In this document: positions 5,519 to 5,611 of the stretch, one piece after another
Layout of the letters: each line of letters opens with the position of its first letter
Numbering within the stretch: position 1 is the stretch's first letter
Source of the DNA: JAGWNR01 sp964565685
Lineage (GTDB): Bacteria; Patescibacteriota; Minisyncoccia; Phycocordibacterales; PALSA-1337
Assembly: GCA_964565685.1 (NCBI GenBank)
Contig: CAZMFR010000017.1
Coordinates: forward strand, 1 to 5,611
Reading direction: 5' to 3'
Length of the DNA stretch: 5,611 nt
Notes under the pieces: model-generated
Told to the model about the DNA's origin: nothing
Database searches by the model: none
What the model saw: only the letters and a program-made list of their open reading frames with translations
Made by a program: the position numbers and the translations under genes

Positions 5519-5567
5519 GGATAATACTCTAGCATACTTTTTATACAAATAAAATCAGGGATAATAC
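5519..5567 (-). promoter_or_regulatory. secA upstream region with repeated GTATTATCC
   Basis: On the minus strand GTATTATCC occurs twice, at 5567-5559 and 5527-5519, 40 bp apart and in the same orientation. Each contains the -10-like hexamer TATTAT. The copy nearest the gene ends two bases before the ATG, too close to act as the -10 of a normal start at this ATG. A TATGCT hexamer (minus strand, 5536-5531) is better placed for a very short leader. No good -35 accompanies any of them. The secA promoter is probably here, but its exact position cannot be fixed by eye. Confidence 0.25.
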
Positions 5568-5611
5568 CCAAAATTGGTGGCCTGTTTTGACTCTTTTACG
5601 TTGAAGTAAAG

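Noticed and set aside
5587..5592. TTGACT as a -35 for a rightward gene beyond the window
   Set aside because: The window ends before the matching -10 would appear, so it cannot be supported.

Overview
The window carries three full-length protein genes, one tRNA gene and an AT-rich, signal-dense left end. The gene content is bacterial. SecA has a long NBD1 insertion that I remember from Parcubacteria-type (CPR/Patescibacteria) SecA. None of the three genes has a recognisable Shine-Dalgarno sequence, the tRNA does not encode its CCA end, and a secreted S53 peptidase sits beside housekeeping genes. Together these suggest a CPR/Patescibacteria genome. That is an inference from memory of these families, not a search result.

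Layout. Positions 1-381 are AT-rich, with no confident gene. They hold a possible 56-codon reading frame on the minus strand (166-336) and a small hairpin (114-128). A clear tRNA-Ser(GGA) lies at 382-466 on the minus strand. Positions 467-773 are non-coding but full of signals. They include an extended -10 promoter for the tRNA with a perfect 14-bp palindrome over its -35 position. On the plus strand a perfect 14-bp direct repeat (22-bp period) lies just upstream of a consensus TATAAT. A roughly 194-nt leader follows, with GATC heptads and a nested 13 bp + 8 bp hairpin. This leader runs into the plus-strand S53 (sedolisin-type) serine-carboxyl peptidase at 774-2030, which has a hydrophobic N-terminus and all catalytic residues but no pro-domain.

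A 39-bp gap separates the peptidase from two minus-strand genes, so transcription converges there. secA (2835-5516) encodes the ATPase motor of the general secretion pathway. Forty-five bases downstream, rplY (2070-2789) encodes ribosomal protein L25 of the CTC type. rplY appears to have its own promoter, placed so that the mRNA would be leaderless. SecA would power export of secreted proteins, plausibly including the neighbouring peptidase, but nothing in the sequence ties the two genes together beyond adjacency.

The points most worth a second look are the control region at 478-723, the short GATC-rich repeats on both sides of the peptidase gene, the missing fourth zinc ligand in the SecA C-terminal motif, the shortened SecA helical-wing region, and the predicted leaderless rplY. 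I see no CRISPR array, defence system, complete mobile element or clearly new multi-gene system.
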